A stretch of DNA of 64,000 bases, from positions 6,572,001 through 6,636,000 of the forward strand of contig JBAIAC010000026.1 of assembly GCA_037349315.1 (NCBI GenBank), written 5' to 3'. Under the pieces are notes generated by a model. The model saw only the letters and a program-made list of their open reading frames with translations. It was not told the origin of the DNA and did no database searches. Origin of the DNA: Chelydra serpentina. Lineage: Eukaryota > Chordata > Testudines > Chelydridae. The position numbers and the translations under genes were made by a program. Position 1 is the stretch's first letter, and each line of letters opens with the position of its first letter. Positions 21,001-33,000 of this stretch are shown here, piece by piece.

Positions 21001-24000
21001 ATCAGAAAATGAAAGACCCCCTGACATTTCCTCAAAGTATGAAGCCCTCCACTTGGCTGGTCTGCTTAAAGGAACATATGCAAGGCTGTGTGTGCAAGGA
21101 CTGTTGTATGAGCTTGTATACATATTAGCTAGGGAGCAGCATGTACATATTCATATGCTGAGGATCTATCAGTGTGACCAAAAGAATATCTAATAACAAG
21201 AACTTTATGTTGTCTACAATTTTCTACAGACTCGTTGATAGAATTACCAAATCTATTCACTCTTTTGGAGTCTAAACTCCCCATTGGCTCTAAAAATTGC
21301 AGTGTTAGCTTTGGCATATTACATCCCACTGTATAACGGGTCTCACCAATATAACCATATGCTAGCCAGCTGATGTGTCAAGACTGAAAGAGTCCAAAAA
21401 GTCATTTGCTGGAAACCAAGTTATGCCCTTCCCTGTTCTGCAATATGTACTTCTACAGTCCATTTCATCTTAATAATTACTGTTAATACCTTGCATTTTC
21501 ACAGCATCTATTATCCAAGGGTCTCAAGACCCTTTACAAATATTTAATTAAAGAAGCCTCACATTTTAAAGATAGGGAAACTGAGGCACTAGGGTCTTAA
21601 GTGACTTGTTCAAAGATACACAGCACGTCATTGGAAGAGCTGGTATTAGAACCCAGATATCTTGATTCCCAGTCTAACCACTAGACTTACTGCCTCTCCT
21701 GTTCTCCCTCACTGTTTCCTCCTCTTCTATTTCCTCTTGTTCTAAAAAATATGGTAATACCACTGCAATCCTAAGAAAAAGTCTATTTGTGTTATATATA
21801 GAATAAACAATGTGTAAAATGTGAACAATGGGGTTATAGTTTCATTGAGGCAGTCTGATGACATTATGAACCGTGGGAGTGAAAGATGGGTGTCCAAAAC
21901 CCATTGATGGAATTATAGATCCATGATCCATGTATTTTGGTGGCCCTCTACTTTGCCACCAGACTGGTCCACAATCCTCTTCATTCCCTAACCAACTGCT
22001 ATAGGGCTTTCATCAAAGCAGCTTTCTCACCTTCAGATCCGGTGGCCTTCTCTTCACATGCTGGAATGGCTGTGCTCAGTCAATCCTCTCCAATCAGTGC
22101 CAGGGGAATGGGTTTTGCTACATGCGGTTGCAATGTGTTACTCATTGCAATCCATCTATTTTAAGGTAATTCTTCCCTACAGATAACACAGCGATAGGCA
22201 CCTAGATACTATGGCCATGGGTACCTTAGAAGTGCTTAGCTAGCAACTAGGTTTTAATCAATACAACTTCTTAGGCTTCCTCTTCTTCCCTGCTCTGGTC
22301 AGCAGGCAAATGGCAGATGCGCTGCTAGATATCCCAATACGTACCCTTTCTGTTGCAGATCTTTGCTCTTAGATTATCCCCTTCCCCTAGAGTGTGGAAC
22401 AAGAACTGAGGATGACTCTTCATAAACATTCCAACGAATGATCTCCACAGAACAAAGGCAATTCATGATTTGTATATTCTGGGGCAGGGACCAGCATTGT
22501 GTCATTAGAACTTTGATCACTGTTTAGTTACTGGATAATATTTGAACATATGGTATGACATGAAGAGATGGTTAGTTGAACCTGGCTGCAGACTCCTATC
22601 CTACTTCGACATTAGCAAGCAGATTTCCCCCATCACCTCTGTTTCAGACTCCCAGACTTGATGCTTCAACTGCTTTTCTGCTTCCATTAGCTTCAGCATC
22701 ATTTCGTACAGATGCAGCAGCTTCTTGTTTTTCACACAAGACCCCACCTAAAGACAAAAACACCAGTGCTGGATGGCAGAGTCTTCCAGACACATGGGAC
22801 CAAATCCTCAGCTGGTATAAATTGGCATAGTCCCACTGACTTCAATTGCGCTATACTGATTTACACCATCTGAGAATCTGGCCCATGGTTAACAGTTAAT
22901 TTATCCCCATCTAGGTTTTGAATCTTAAAGTGTATTGTTCACCTCTTTGCGGCTGCTGTGTGGCTAGAAGCAGTTTTCTGCACACTTGAGGTCACAGGGC
23001 AGCAGCCCCTCAGTTACAGTCTGCATGCTCTTTTCAACGCGACAAAAAATTACAACCGTTTTAAAAAGCATTCCGATTGCCGAAAAACCCCTAAACTTGG
23101 GCAAACTAAGTTTAGGACAAATGGCAACATCACACAGCAAGTCCATGGCAGAAATGGAGATAGAACGCAGGTGGGTATTCCTGACTTCTTGTCCCCTGCT
23201 TTAATAGCTCCCCCGAGAGAGACATGCAGAGAGATTTCAGCTTTCCCTTCATGAATTGCCAGCTTTGAGCCTCAGAACTGCAGAAATTGGGTCTCCCCAA
23301 ATCTCATTTAGTCCTCCAGCTTCTCTTCGTGTCCTTTTGAGCTGAAAAACCACAAATCATTGTCATACTCTCTCCGTACCTGATAGCTGATGCACATGTC
23401 TGAGGTCATGATGATCTTGTTTCCCTTATTATCCACATCCTTCTGTTTGATGAACTCCTTCTTTGAGGCAGTGATGTAATCGTCCTTGCAATGATACGTC
23501 AGCATAATCCGCCCCTCCAAGATCATAAAGATGCGCTCTGCTACATCTTCATCAGCTGGCTTTTCTGGGTTCCTATGGAACTGCTCCTTGATTTGCTAGG
23601 GAGGATCAGGAAAAGAGATATAAACAGATCAGAATCGAACATATGGCTTAGAAAAATGACAAGGTTTGGGGGGATTGGATGAAACAGGTGGGAGACAGAG
23701 ATCCCAGGTGAAAATTGGGCCCCACTCCAAATCCAAGGTCTCTCTATAACATGATAAAGATTTTGGAAGAAGTAACTATGTTCAGACTAGGACTGTGATG
23801 CCATCACTCAATGCTAGGACCAGGGTCCTGCTGTTCTCGCCTGTGACTGCAGTGTGACAGAGGAGCAGAGTCAGAGCTGCTCAGTGCAACAAGCAGAGTT
23901 GCTGCATGGGAGCAGATTATACCCCTCAAGCACAAGACCAGAGTTGCACCATCCGCTCCATGAGACATTATGCCTTGAAGAGACCCAGAGCTCCCCACAT

Positions 24001-27000
24001 GTAGGGGGGAAAAGGATGCAACCTCTCCCTTTGAGCACCTGTCCAAGAACCAGCCATGCTCTGCCCTATATTAACAAGTGGGATGTTTGACCCATGCTTC
24101 AGAGGGTCAGATATGGGTGTGCCCCCTCCCCCATTATCAGATTTGGTTTTGGGGACCGGCAGGAAGATGGAGGCTCAGTATGGGGAGCACAGGATTCACC
24201 CCAACTGAAAGAGCTGACTTCAGCAGAGGATGGAAGGCCTAGGTCATGGAATGCCAAGTGGGGGAGAGGGTGCACTGGAGAGGACACCCCCAGGTACAGA
24301 TCTCATGCATCTCCATCTTACAAGCTCTCTGCCCCAGGGAAACAAGGTAGGACAATGGTCCTAGCAGCAAGGGTTGGTTTCAAGGTCTTATTATGATAAG
24401 CAGCACCAACTATTTTGGAGAGGGTCATTATTATGGCTCTAATTCAAGAAAGCACTGAAGCACATGCTTAACTTTAAGTACATGCTTAATATCCTTCCTG
24501 AATTAGGGCTTATATGACTCCCTGCTAATGACGTGGTGCAAATCAGAGTGCTGGTGTTATGCAGAGCTATGGGCACGTTTCATAATGAAACCTCAAACTT
24601 GGCTAGTGTGGGGCTTTTACATGGAAACAAGACCAGTGAAGTATTTTGGGGGTCCTCGGGAACATTTTTTGTCCAAACTCATAGCTAAATCTTTTGTCTG
24701 GCACAAATTTTTGAAGGCTTAGTTTCATTTTGGTTGCTCAATGGAATTGGTCAATTGGAGTTGCTCATGACAATTAGTCACATGGTGTCACGTATCAGAG
24801 GGGTAGCCATGTTAGTCTGTAGAAGCAGCAAAGAGTCCGGTGGCACCTTATAGACTAACAGACGTATTGGAGCATAAGCTTTCGTGGGTGAATACCCACT
24901 TCATATGGTGGGGTTTCTGGGTTAGACTAGCCCATATCCAAGGCTCCCTTCTCTCGTTTGGAGTTTTGCCTTGGCTATGCCAAGTGAAAATGAATCTGAA
25001 ACTTCACACAAAACTAAAATTGGTATGTTCGGCACAGCTCTAATATTGGTAATGCCCAATATTTCCCTCTTCTTGTACCACTATGGGCCGGGCATTCGAT
25101 TCAGTATTAATGAGGAGTATCTGTGCTCTTTTTATTCTTCTGCCAAACATCGTGTGCCGGTAGTGCAGGAAATCTGATCGCCCTTCAAAGTATTCCGTCA
25201 TCTCTTTGGCATTTTCAACCCGTTTCTGAAGGCCATCTACTCGCGTCTCGCTGTAAAACTCCATGGTGCGCTCAGTCTCCGGCTCCATCGTCTTGTAGGT
25301 GTGCGCTGGGAAAGCCAGAGATGCTGTGTAAATCTTAAAATGTAAGAATGACAGCGACGCTGAATACAGACTTGCAAAATATTACTAGGCGTGAGCAAGT
25401 AGCATCTCTCGGGACAAGATTTGCTTTGTGATTGCCCCACCAGCCATCACAGAGCCCGAATGTCCCATGCACCTGTGCAGGGGAGTAAGAGAATGTGAAG
25501 CGCTCTATACTCTTCTGCACCAGCATGCTGTGGATAGCAGCGTTGAAGGACAGCAGCATCCACCGGGCCGCTGCATCCTCCCACGCATCTGGGCTGGGAG
25601 TAGGTGGAGCCTTGATTCCACCCCTGGAGGCCTCCGTGTGTGCAGCTGCCTTGGAGGTACACGCTGCACTAGGTTTATGGCTGATACAGGGTATGTCTGT
25701 CCCACAGCAGGGGAAAACTAGGAGGCAAATTGTGATTTTGAGACTGGATAGTTCTACCTGTTAAACCAGTATAATTATACTGCTATAGTTAAACCACTAG
25801 TTAGATGGGTAGAACTCCCATGTGGCTGTTTTCAGGTTAGCTAAAACCCTTTCCAAAGCAACATAAAGTAAACTGGGGGGGGGAAAGCTATTCTTATACT
25901 GGAATGTGTGTCCACATAGGGAGTTCCATTGGAATAACTATCTTGGTTTAAATTCACCCCTTGGTTTATATTGGTATAACTTCCACATTTAAACAAGCCC
26001 GAGTAACAATCTGGTTCCTGATCTGCCCCTGGGGCAGGGCAACCATGCAAAACTGTCCCACCTGGGGCTTGTGGCAAAGCTACAATTGATCCCGTAGTGC
26101 AGGGGACAGCAACCTTTCAGAAGCGGTGGGCCGAGTCTTCATTTATTCACTTGAATTTAAGGTTTCGCATGCCAGTAATACATGTTAACGTTTTTCAGAC
26201 GGTCTCTTTCTATAAGTCTATAATATAGAGCTAAACTATTGTATGTAAAGTAAATAAGGTTTTTAAAATGTTGAAGAAGCTTCATTTAAAACTAAATTAA
26301 AATGCAGAGCCCCCCGGACCGGTGGCCAGGACCCGGGCAGTGTGAGTGCCCCTAAAAATCAGCTCGCGTGCCGCCTTTGGCACGTGTGCAATAGATTGCC
26401 TACCCCTGTAGTGAGAGATGGAGGAGTAAAGTTTGCGCATGAGCTGATAAATTTCCATCTGTTTTGTAAAGCTGTAATAACACTTGGCATGTTTACAGGA
26501 CCTTTTATCCAAAAAGACTGAAGAGCTCTTTGCAAACATGAAATAAACATCCAGCCAAGCATTCAGAGGAAACATAGGAAACTCTATTATGAACCCTAGT
26601 TCTGAGAGGGCTGGGTTGTAGCCCATGCTGACCCCACGTAACACTAGAGATGTAAATACTGTTTAAAAAGTTAACCGTTTAACCTAGGGCTGTTGGTTAA
26701 TCACAGTTAACTCATGCGAATAACTCAAAAAAATTAATCACGATTAATCGCAGTTTTAATTGCACTGTTAAACAATAAAACACCAATTGAAATGTATTAA
26801 ATATTTTGGATGTTTTTCTACATGTTCATATATTGTATTCTGTGTTGTAATTGAAATCAAAGTGTATATTATTTTTTATTACAAATATTTGCACTGTAAA
26901 AATGATAAACAAAAGAAATAGTGTTTTTCCATTCACCTCATACAAGTACTGTAGTGCAATCTCCTTGTCATGAAAGTGCAACTTACAAATGTAGATTTTT

Positions 27001-30000
27001 TTTTGTTAAGTAACTGCACTCAAAAAAACCCAAACCCCAGTGTAAAACTTTAGAGCCTACAAGATCAATCAGTGACAGTCCTATTTCTTGTTCAGCCAAT
27101 TGCTAAGACAAACAAGTTTGTTTACATTTATAGGAGATACTGCTGCCCGCTTCTTGTTTACAATGTCACCAGAAAGTGAGAACAGGCATTCACATGGCAC
27201 TTTTGTAGCCAGCATTGCAAGGTATTTACATGCCAAATATGCTAAACATTCGTATGCCCCTTCATACTTTGGCCACCATTCCAGAGGACATGCTTCCATG
27301 CTGATGATGCTAATTAAAAAAAGAATGCGTTAATTAAATTTGTGATTGAACTCCTTAGGGGAGAATTATATGTCTCCTGCTCTGTGTTTTACCCGCATTC
27401 TGCCATATATTTCATGTTATAGCAGTCTCGGATGATGACCCAGCACATGCTGTTCATTTTAGAACACTTTCACTGCAGATTTGACAAAAGGCAAAGAAGG
27501 TACCAATGTGAGATTTCTAAGGATAGCTACAGCACTCAACCCAGGGTTTAAGAATCTGAAGTGCCTTCCAAAATCTGAGAGGGACGAGGTGTGGAGCATA
27601 CTTTCAGAAGTCTTAAAAGAGCAACACTCTGATGCGGAAACTACGGAGACCGAACCAAAAAAGAAAATCAGCCTTCTGCTGGTGGCATCTGACTCAGATA
27701 ATGAAAATGAGCATGCATTGGTCTGCGCTGCTTTGGACTGTTATCAAGCAGACCCCATCATCAGCATGGATGCATGTTCCCTGGAATGATGGTTGAGGCA
27801 TGAAGGAACATATGAATCTTTAGCGCATCTGGCATGTAAATATTTTGCAACGCTGGCTACACCAGTGCCATGCGAATGCCTGTTCTCACTTTCAGGTGAC
27901 ATTGTAAACAGAAGCAGGCAGCATTATCTCCTGCAAATGTAAACGAACTTGTTTGAGCGATTGGCTTGATCAAGAAGTAGGACTGAGTGGACTTGCAGGC
28001 TCTAAAATTTTACATTGTTTTATTTTTGAATGCAGGTTTTTTTGTACATAATTCTACATTTGTAAGTTGCACTTTCGTGACAAGGAGATTGCACTGCAGT
28101 ACTTGTATGAGGTGAATGGAAAAATATGATTTCTTTTTTTTACAGGGCAAATACTTGTAATCAAAAATTAATATAAAGTGAGCCCTGTACACTTTGTACT
28201 CTGTGTTGTAACTGAAATCAATATATTTGAAAATGTAGAAAAACATTTAAATAAATGGTATTCTATGATTGTTTAACGGTGCGATTAATCACGATTAATT
28301 TTTTTCATCTCTTGACAGCCCTAGTTTAAACGATTACGAATATTTCATTTAAACAGTTACCCGACTGGGGCTGATCCAGCCGGCGCGGCGGGGGCTGCTG
28401 CGGCTGAGGCTGATCCAGCTGGGTGGCGCGGCTGGGGTCGCTCTGGCCGGGTGACACTGCTCCAGTCGAGCAGCTGATCGGTTACCCGGCTCGGGCTGAT
28501 CCAGCTGGCGCAGGGCCACTGGGGTCGGCAGGCTGGCCGGCGCGGGGCTGCTGGGGCCAGCCGGCAGGCCCGGGGGTTAATCATAGAATCATAGAATCTC
28601 AGGGTTGGAAGGGACCTTAGGAGGTCATCTAGTCCAACCCCCTGCTCAAAAGCAGGACCAATCCCCAATTTTTGCCCCAGATCCCTAAATGGCCCCCTCA
28701 AGGATTGAACTCACAACCCTGGGTTTAGGAGGCCAATGCTCAAACCACTGAGCTATCCCTCCCCCTGCATGAATAATGGTTAAGGTGTGTTAACCGGCAA
28801 GACTAATGCTTATTGGTTAACCAGTTAACATTTTACATCCCTACGTAACACTGCGCTGGGGGGGTTCTGGGGTCAGCACTGACTGCGAGGGGAGAGTTAT
28901 TTCTGTTAAAACCTTCTTTGGTGAGATCGTTGTCCCTGCTCTGATCCCTTTAGGCCAGGTAAAAGGGCTGGAGCAGCATAACGGAGCTCAGTTCTGCCTG
29001 GGGAAGGATTCTCCCCAGGTTGGAGCTGCGGAAGACAACCCAGGCTGCCTTCTGAGCACCCCTTCACACGCCTCGATGTAAGGATGTGCTGGGTGTCAGA
29101 GGTAGAGATTTCAGGCAGCACTGTGGCCCATAGGAGAGCTGGAGGAGGCTGCTATATCTTAGATAGGCCCTCCCAGGTCTGTTCATTGGACCTCTCCAGA
29201 CCCAGGATACCCGAGGATCAGGAAGGTGCAAACCTTAGCACCCCCTTCCCTGGGTTGCAAGTTGTGAATTTCACCCCTTCAGTTTCTTGCATTGTAACCA
29301 GTGCTTACAAAGGCTCCAGAATGAAGCCTTGAACTTTGCTTGGTGGAGGATTTGTTTTGTTGCCGAACCAGGTGACTGTGTCCAGCAGTTTACAGTCCCA
29401 TGATTGGCCTTTTTGCCAAACTTAGGAGGAACTATCATTGGGTCGCAGAGAGTGCACAGCGCCTGATGGGCCTGAGTTGGTGTACCTTTGAGACCTTGGA
29501 TGTGTCCCGGGCTGAAGTACTCTGTGGTCACCTCTGTTTTTTTATTCAGTTGTCTCATGTTCATCATGTCCTCTCTGTTTTCGAACCAATCCTTCACCTC
29601 CAGCACTCTGAAACCTAGCAGGAGAAAAACCCCATGGCACACCTATGTGGTCCTTTGAAAATCCTAGACATCAGACCTTCCATGGTGATGGTAACACAGG
29701 AGGTAGGGGAGAGAAAATCAGGCGACTTGTGCTAAAGGAGAATGCTGGGGAAAGGAGGTTGTTTGTCCAGATAGGGGCTTACACCCTGCTTCCTGGACCA
29801 ACTGCTTATGGACATGACTTAGAAATAAAGAAAGATCTTTAGTTAAGTATAACACACCCTGTCCCCTTATATAGATTTAGCTGTGTGACTCCCCTTCACA
29901 TCAGTGGAAGATAAGGTGATCAGTTAGCACTATACCTCCGTTTCTCTACAGGAGAAAACTATGGACAACTCCTGCTCAGAATTCAGGACTTGATCTTGAG

Positions 30001-33000
30001 AGGTGCTGAGCACTTTAGCCCAATCCTGCAAAACACTTAAGCAAGTGCTTAATGTCAAGCACTTGCTTAAGTGCTTTGGGGAGTGGAAAGGATTACTAAC
30101 ATGCTTTAAGCAAAGCACATGCTTAAGTGCTTTGTTGGATCAGGCCAAACTGCTCAGTGCCTGGATGAATCAAGCCATCAAACAGCACGGTGACTGCACT
30201 GCTTTCTGGGAACCTTACCGCTCAGTGGCCTGCCATCCGGCTTGTGACCCATGGTGCTTCCCAAACCTGACAAAGCCCTTGAGAGTAGCCCTGAATCAGA
30301 CCCAGAGGTACGAAAGTGACCGACCAGCATCACAGTTACATCTTAGGACAGATTTATAGAGTCCAGTAAGAGTCCCCAACAGTGCTGGAAGCCTTAGGGT
30401 TTGTAGCGGAGCGAACAGGGCAACATGAAGAAGGGGTTGGGGGAGCAGAAGAGGAGAAGCAAGAAGTGTGAAAGGAGGAGGAAGAGAAGGGATAGGAGAT
30501 ACAATGGCACCTCTCTATCCTATTCTTCTCCCCACTGCACCCCACCCATTTCTGTATTGTCTCAAGGGATTCATGCTGATCATTCATGTCCCCTTACATT
30601 CCAGGTCCTCATAGATGGTGAGGCATTTGACCATCCCGTTGCTATTCAGGTAGGGTGCCCATTTCTCCAGCTTTGCGTTCTTGTACTGGATCACCTTCTT
30701 CCCTTGGGGACAGCGGGTCTCAAATTCTGCAGATGGCAAGGAGAAGGATTTAGCTGCAAGAGCTGAGAACACAGGAACAGAGTTGCTGCTGCCAACACTA
30801 AAAGGAATTCACATGGGAGAAATAAAGGCCTCAAGAGGAATGATTTGTTCCTTTGTCACAGTCAGCTGCCTGAGAATGTATTAACATCCTTACTGTGCAG
30901 AGGGAACATTGTTCCTGATACTCTCCGTGGCTGCAGGAAGGTGATGCACTTTCGGGGCGGGGGGGTCAATCTGGTGGGGGTGTTTAGCCCCCTCTGATGA
31001 CTTCAGTGAATGTTGAGAGCACATAGGAGCTCACAGGACTGGGCCTGATCCAATGTCTCTGGGAGCTGGATCGGGTCTTTAATTTGCATAGTCACGACAT
31101 ACTGCAATGGATTGTATGGATTGGTATTGTTCTTTAACCTCTGTGTATCTTCTGCTAGTGCTGATCAAATTAAATTAGAAAAGAAAGACACAGCTCTGGG
31201 GGTGTGGATGCCAGAGGGGATTAGCAATGGGATCAGGAACCTTTCACTTCTCTATGACTGGTTAGACTATGGGCAGTCCTGTCTGAATTACCTCCTGGAT
31301 TTCCCATTTACAAATAATTGAACTAGGAGCTGCCCTCGAATAAAGTTCTTACCAAATATAAGAGGTTTTCCTCTTATAGCATCCCCTGTCCAAGGATCGC
31401 AAAGTACATTAAAGAAGTAAGCTGCACAACACCCCTGTGAAGTAAGCTATTAATTCTATTTTACAGATAGGGAAACGGAGGCACGGAAAAGTTAAGGGAC
31501 TTGCCTGAAGTCACAGAGTGAGTCAATGGTAAAACTAGGAATAGAACCTAGATCCCCTTGCTCCCAAACCTGGGCTTTAACCACTAGACACCTATAATGA
31601 TTAATACACTTTGTACTGCTATAGCACATACGTGATAATGCGTCAACTGCAATGTAACATGGGTAATGCCAGGAAAGATATCCTCGCAGGCAGAATTCAC
31701 CCAGGTAAACGACAAAGGAAGAAAACAGGTCCTCTGTCTACAGTGGGGGCAGAGGTCCCCAACAAGGCCTGTTCTACACTGCGGGAGGTGGGGGTCGACC
31801 TAAGATATGCAACTTCAGCTACGCGAATAGCTCTGCTTCCGCCTCTCGCAGAGGTGGGAGTTCCAGAGTGACGGGGAGTGCGCTCGGGGATCGATTTATC
31901 GCATCTACATTAGATGTGATAAATCGATCCCCGATAGATCAATCACTATCCAGCGGGTAGTGTAGACGTACCCATGAGATAGTAGGTTCTGGGAGAATCC
32001 ATGGGCACAAAACACAGCTGTGTAATTAAATAATAATGGATATCCTAATTATTGTGTATCCTGATTTATTGCTATTTCATTGCTTGACTGTGTCCAGTAT
32101 GTTACAATAAAGGTTCATTGCAATACACAAAATTGTATCTATTGCCATCAGAAAAATATGCAACATGGTAAAGGAAGAACAAATACCTTTCCAAGATATT
32201 TGAATCAGGTCCACCCAGGATGATGGCATGTCAAAACCCTTCTCCTCCTCCTCCTTATCCTATCAAGACAGAGCAGGGGTTTCCATTAGGTGGGCAATGC
32301 CCTGAGTGGAGCTGGCAGTACTCTCCTGCCATGGCAGGAAGCACATTTGTCTCTGGAAATACTTGCTATAATAGACTGTGGTTCATGCAGATTATACACA
32401 TTCCCAGGCGACACAGTGGGACGGTAAGGGATGGTTTATTTGAGTTATACACACTGCTGAGGATACAGTCATGCAGCAAAGTATGGTTTATACAGTCATA
32501 GTTCCAAGAGACGCATGAGATATTTATGCATGTGAGTATTTGCATCCAAAAGCTCACACTAAAAATCATACAGGTTGTTTAGTCAATAAAATCTCTGAGC
32601 CGGTGTGATGTTTCTGACCCTATAATTTTGCAGTGTGGGTGCTATTTTATGCCTCAGAACTAATTGCTCTTGGATTTTTCCACCGTAACTGCATGGCTGG
32701 TCCATTTAAAGGAACACTGCTATGTTCACTTCATCCAGAAGTCCCTCACACATTGCCCCTAACAGAACCCAGCCATGGCCTAAAGGACTCCACTTTCTTT
32801 TGGTTTAAGATCATGCTGGCTGTGGAGAAGCTCAGGACTGATTGAACATGGCAGTGCTCATTAGAACCAATGACTTGCTTGTTTATTTCATGTAATCTGA
32901 GAAAGGCACTCGCATACCATGGTGAGGGGCATGGTATGAACAGATTAGATAAAGGGAGAGAATGTATTGATGTCATCCCTATGCTATCACACTGTGTCCT

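Larger units (their letters stand above)
26685..28323. mobile_element. Fold-back (inverted-duplicate) hAT transposon derivative
   Basis: Ends TAGGGCTGTTGG and CTTGACAGCCCTA; flanks GTTTAACC (26,677-26,684) and GTTTAAAC (28,324-28,331) form an 8-bp duplication with one mismatch. The two outer arms of about 650 bp are inverted copies of the same transposase 3' end. The left arm codes on minus and the right arm on plus for the hAT dimerisation region. The central 470 bp continues the plus-strand transposase reading. The right copy has an early stop. Confidence 0.85.
26645..28843. mobile_element. Outer hAT-type element with perfect 8-bp target duplication, carrying two nested insertions
   Basis: Ends are TAGAGATGTAAA and TTTACATCCCTA, inverted with one mismatch. 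CGTAACAC flanks both sides (26,637-26,644 and 28,844-28,851). Inside lie the fold-back hAT derivative (26,685-28,323) and a SINE (28,581-28,766). The remaining roughly 360 bp include GTTAAC-rich subterminal sequence and a GC-rich segment with GGGCTGATCCAGC repeated. No transposase belongs to the outer element. Confidence 0.85.

Noticed and set aside
25040..25078. Extension of DRC7 exon 11 into [12 protein letters not shown]
   Set aside because: This runs past a GTACAA donor to a stop; the next exon joins in phase after ARPIV and fits the family.
27481..27789. 102-residue open frame as a domesticated transposase gene
   Set aside because: It lies inside the fold-back hAT element, stops early, and has no promoter or introns; no sign of host use.
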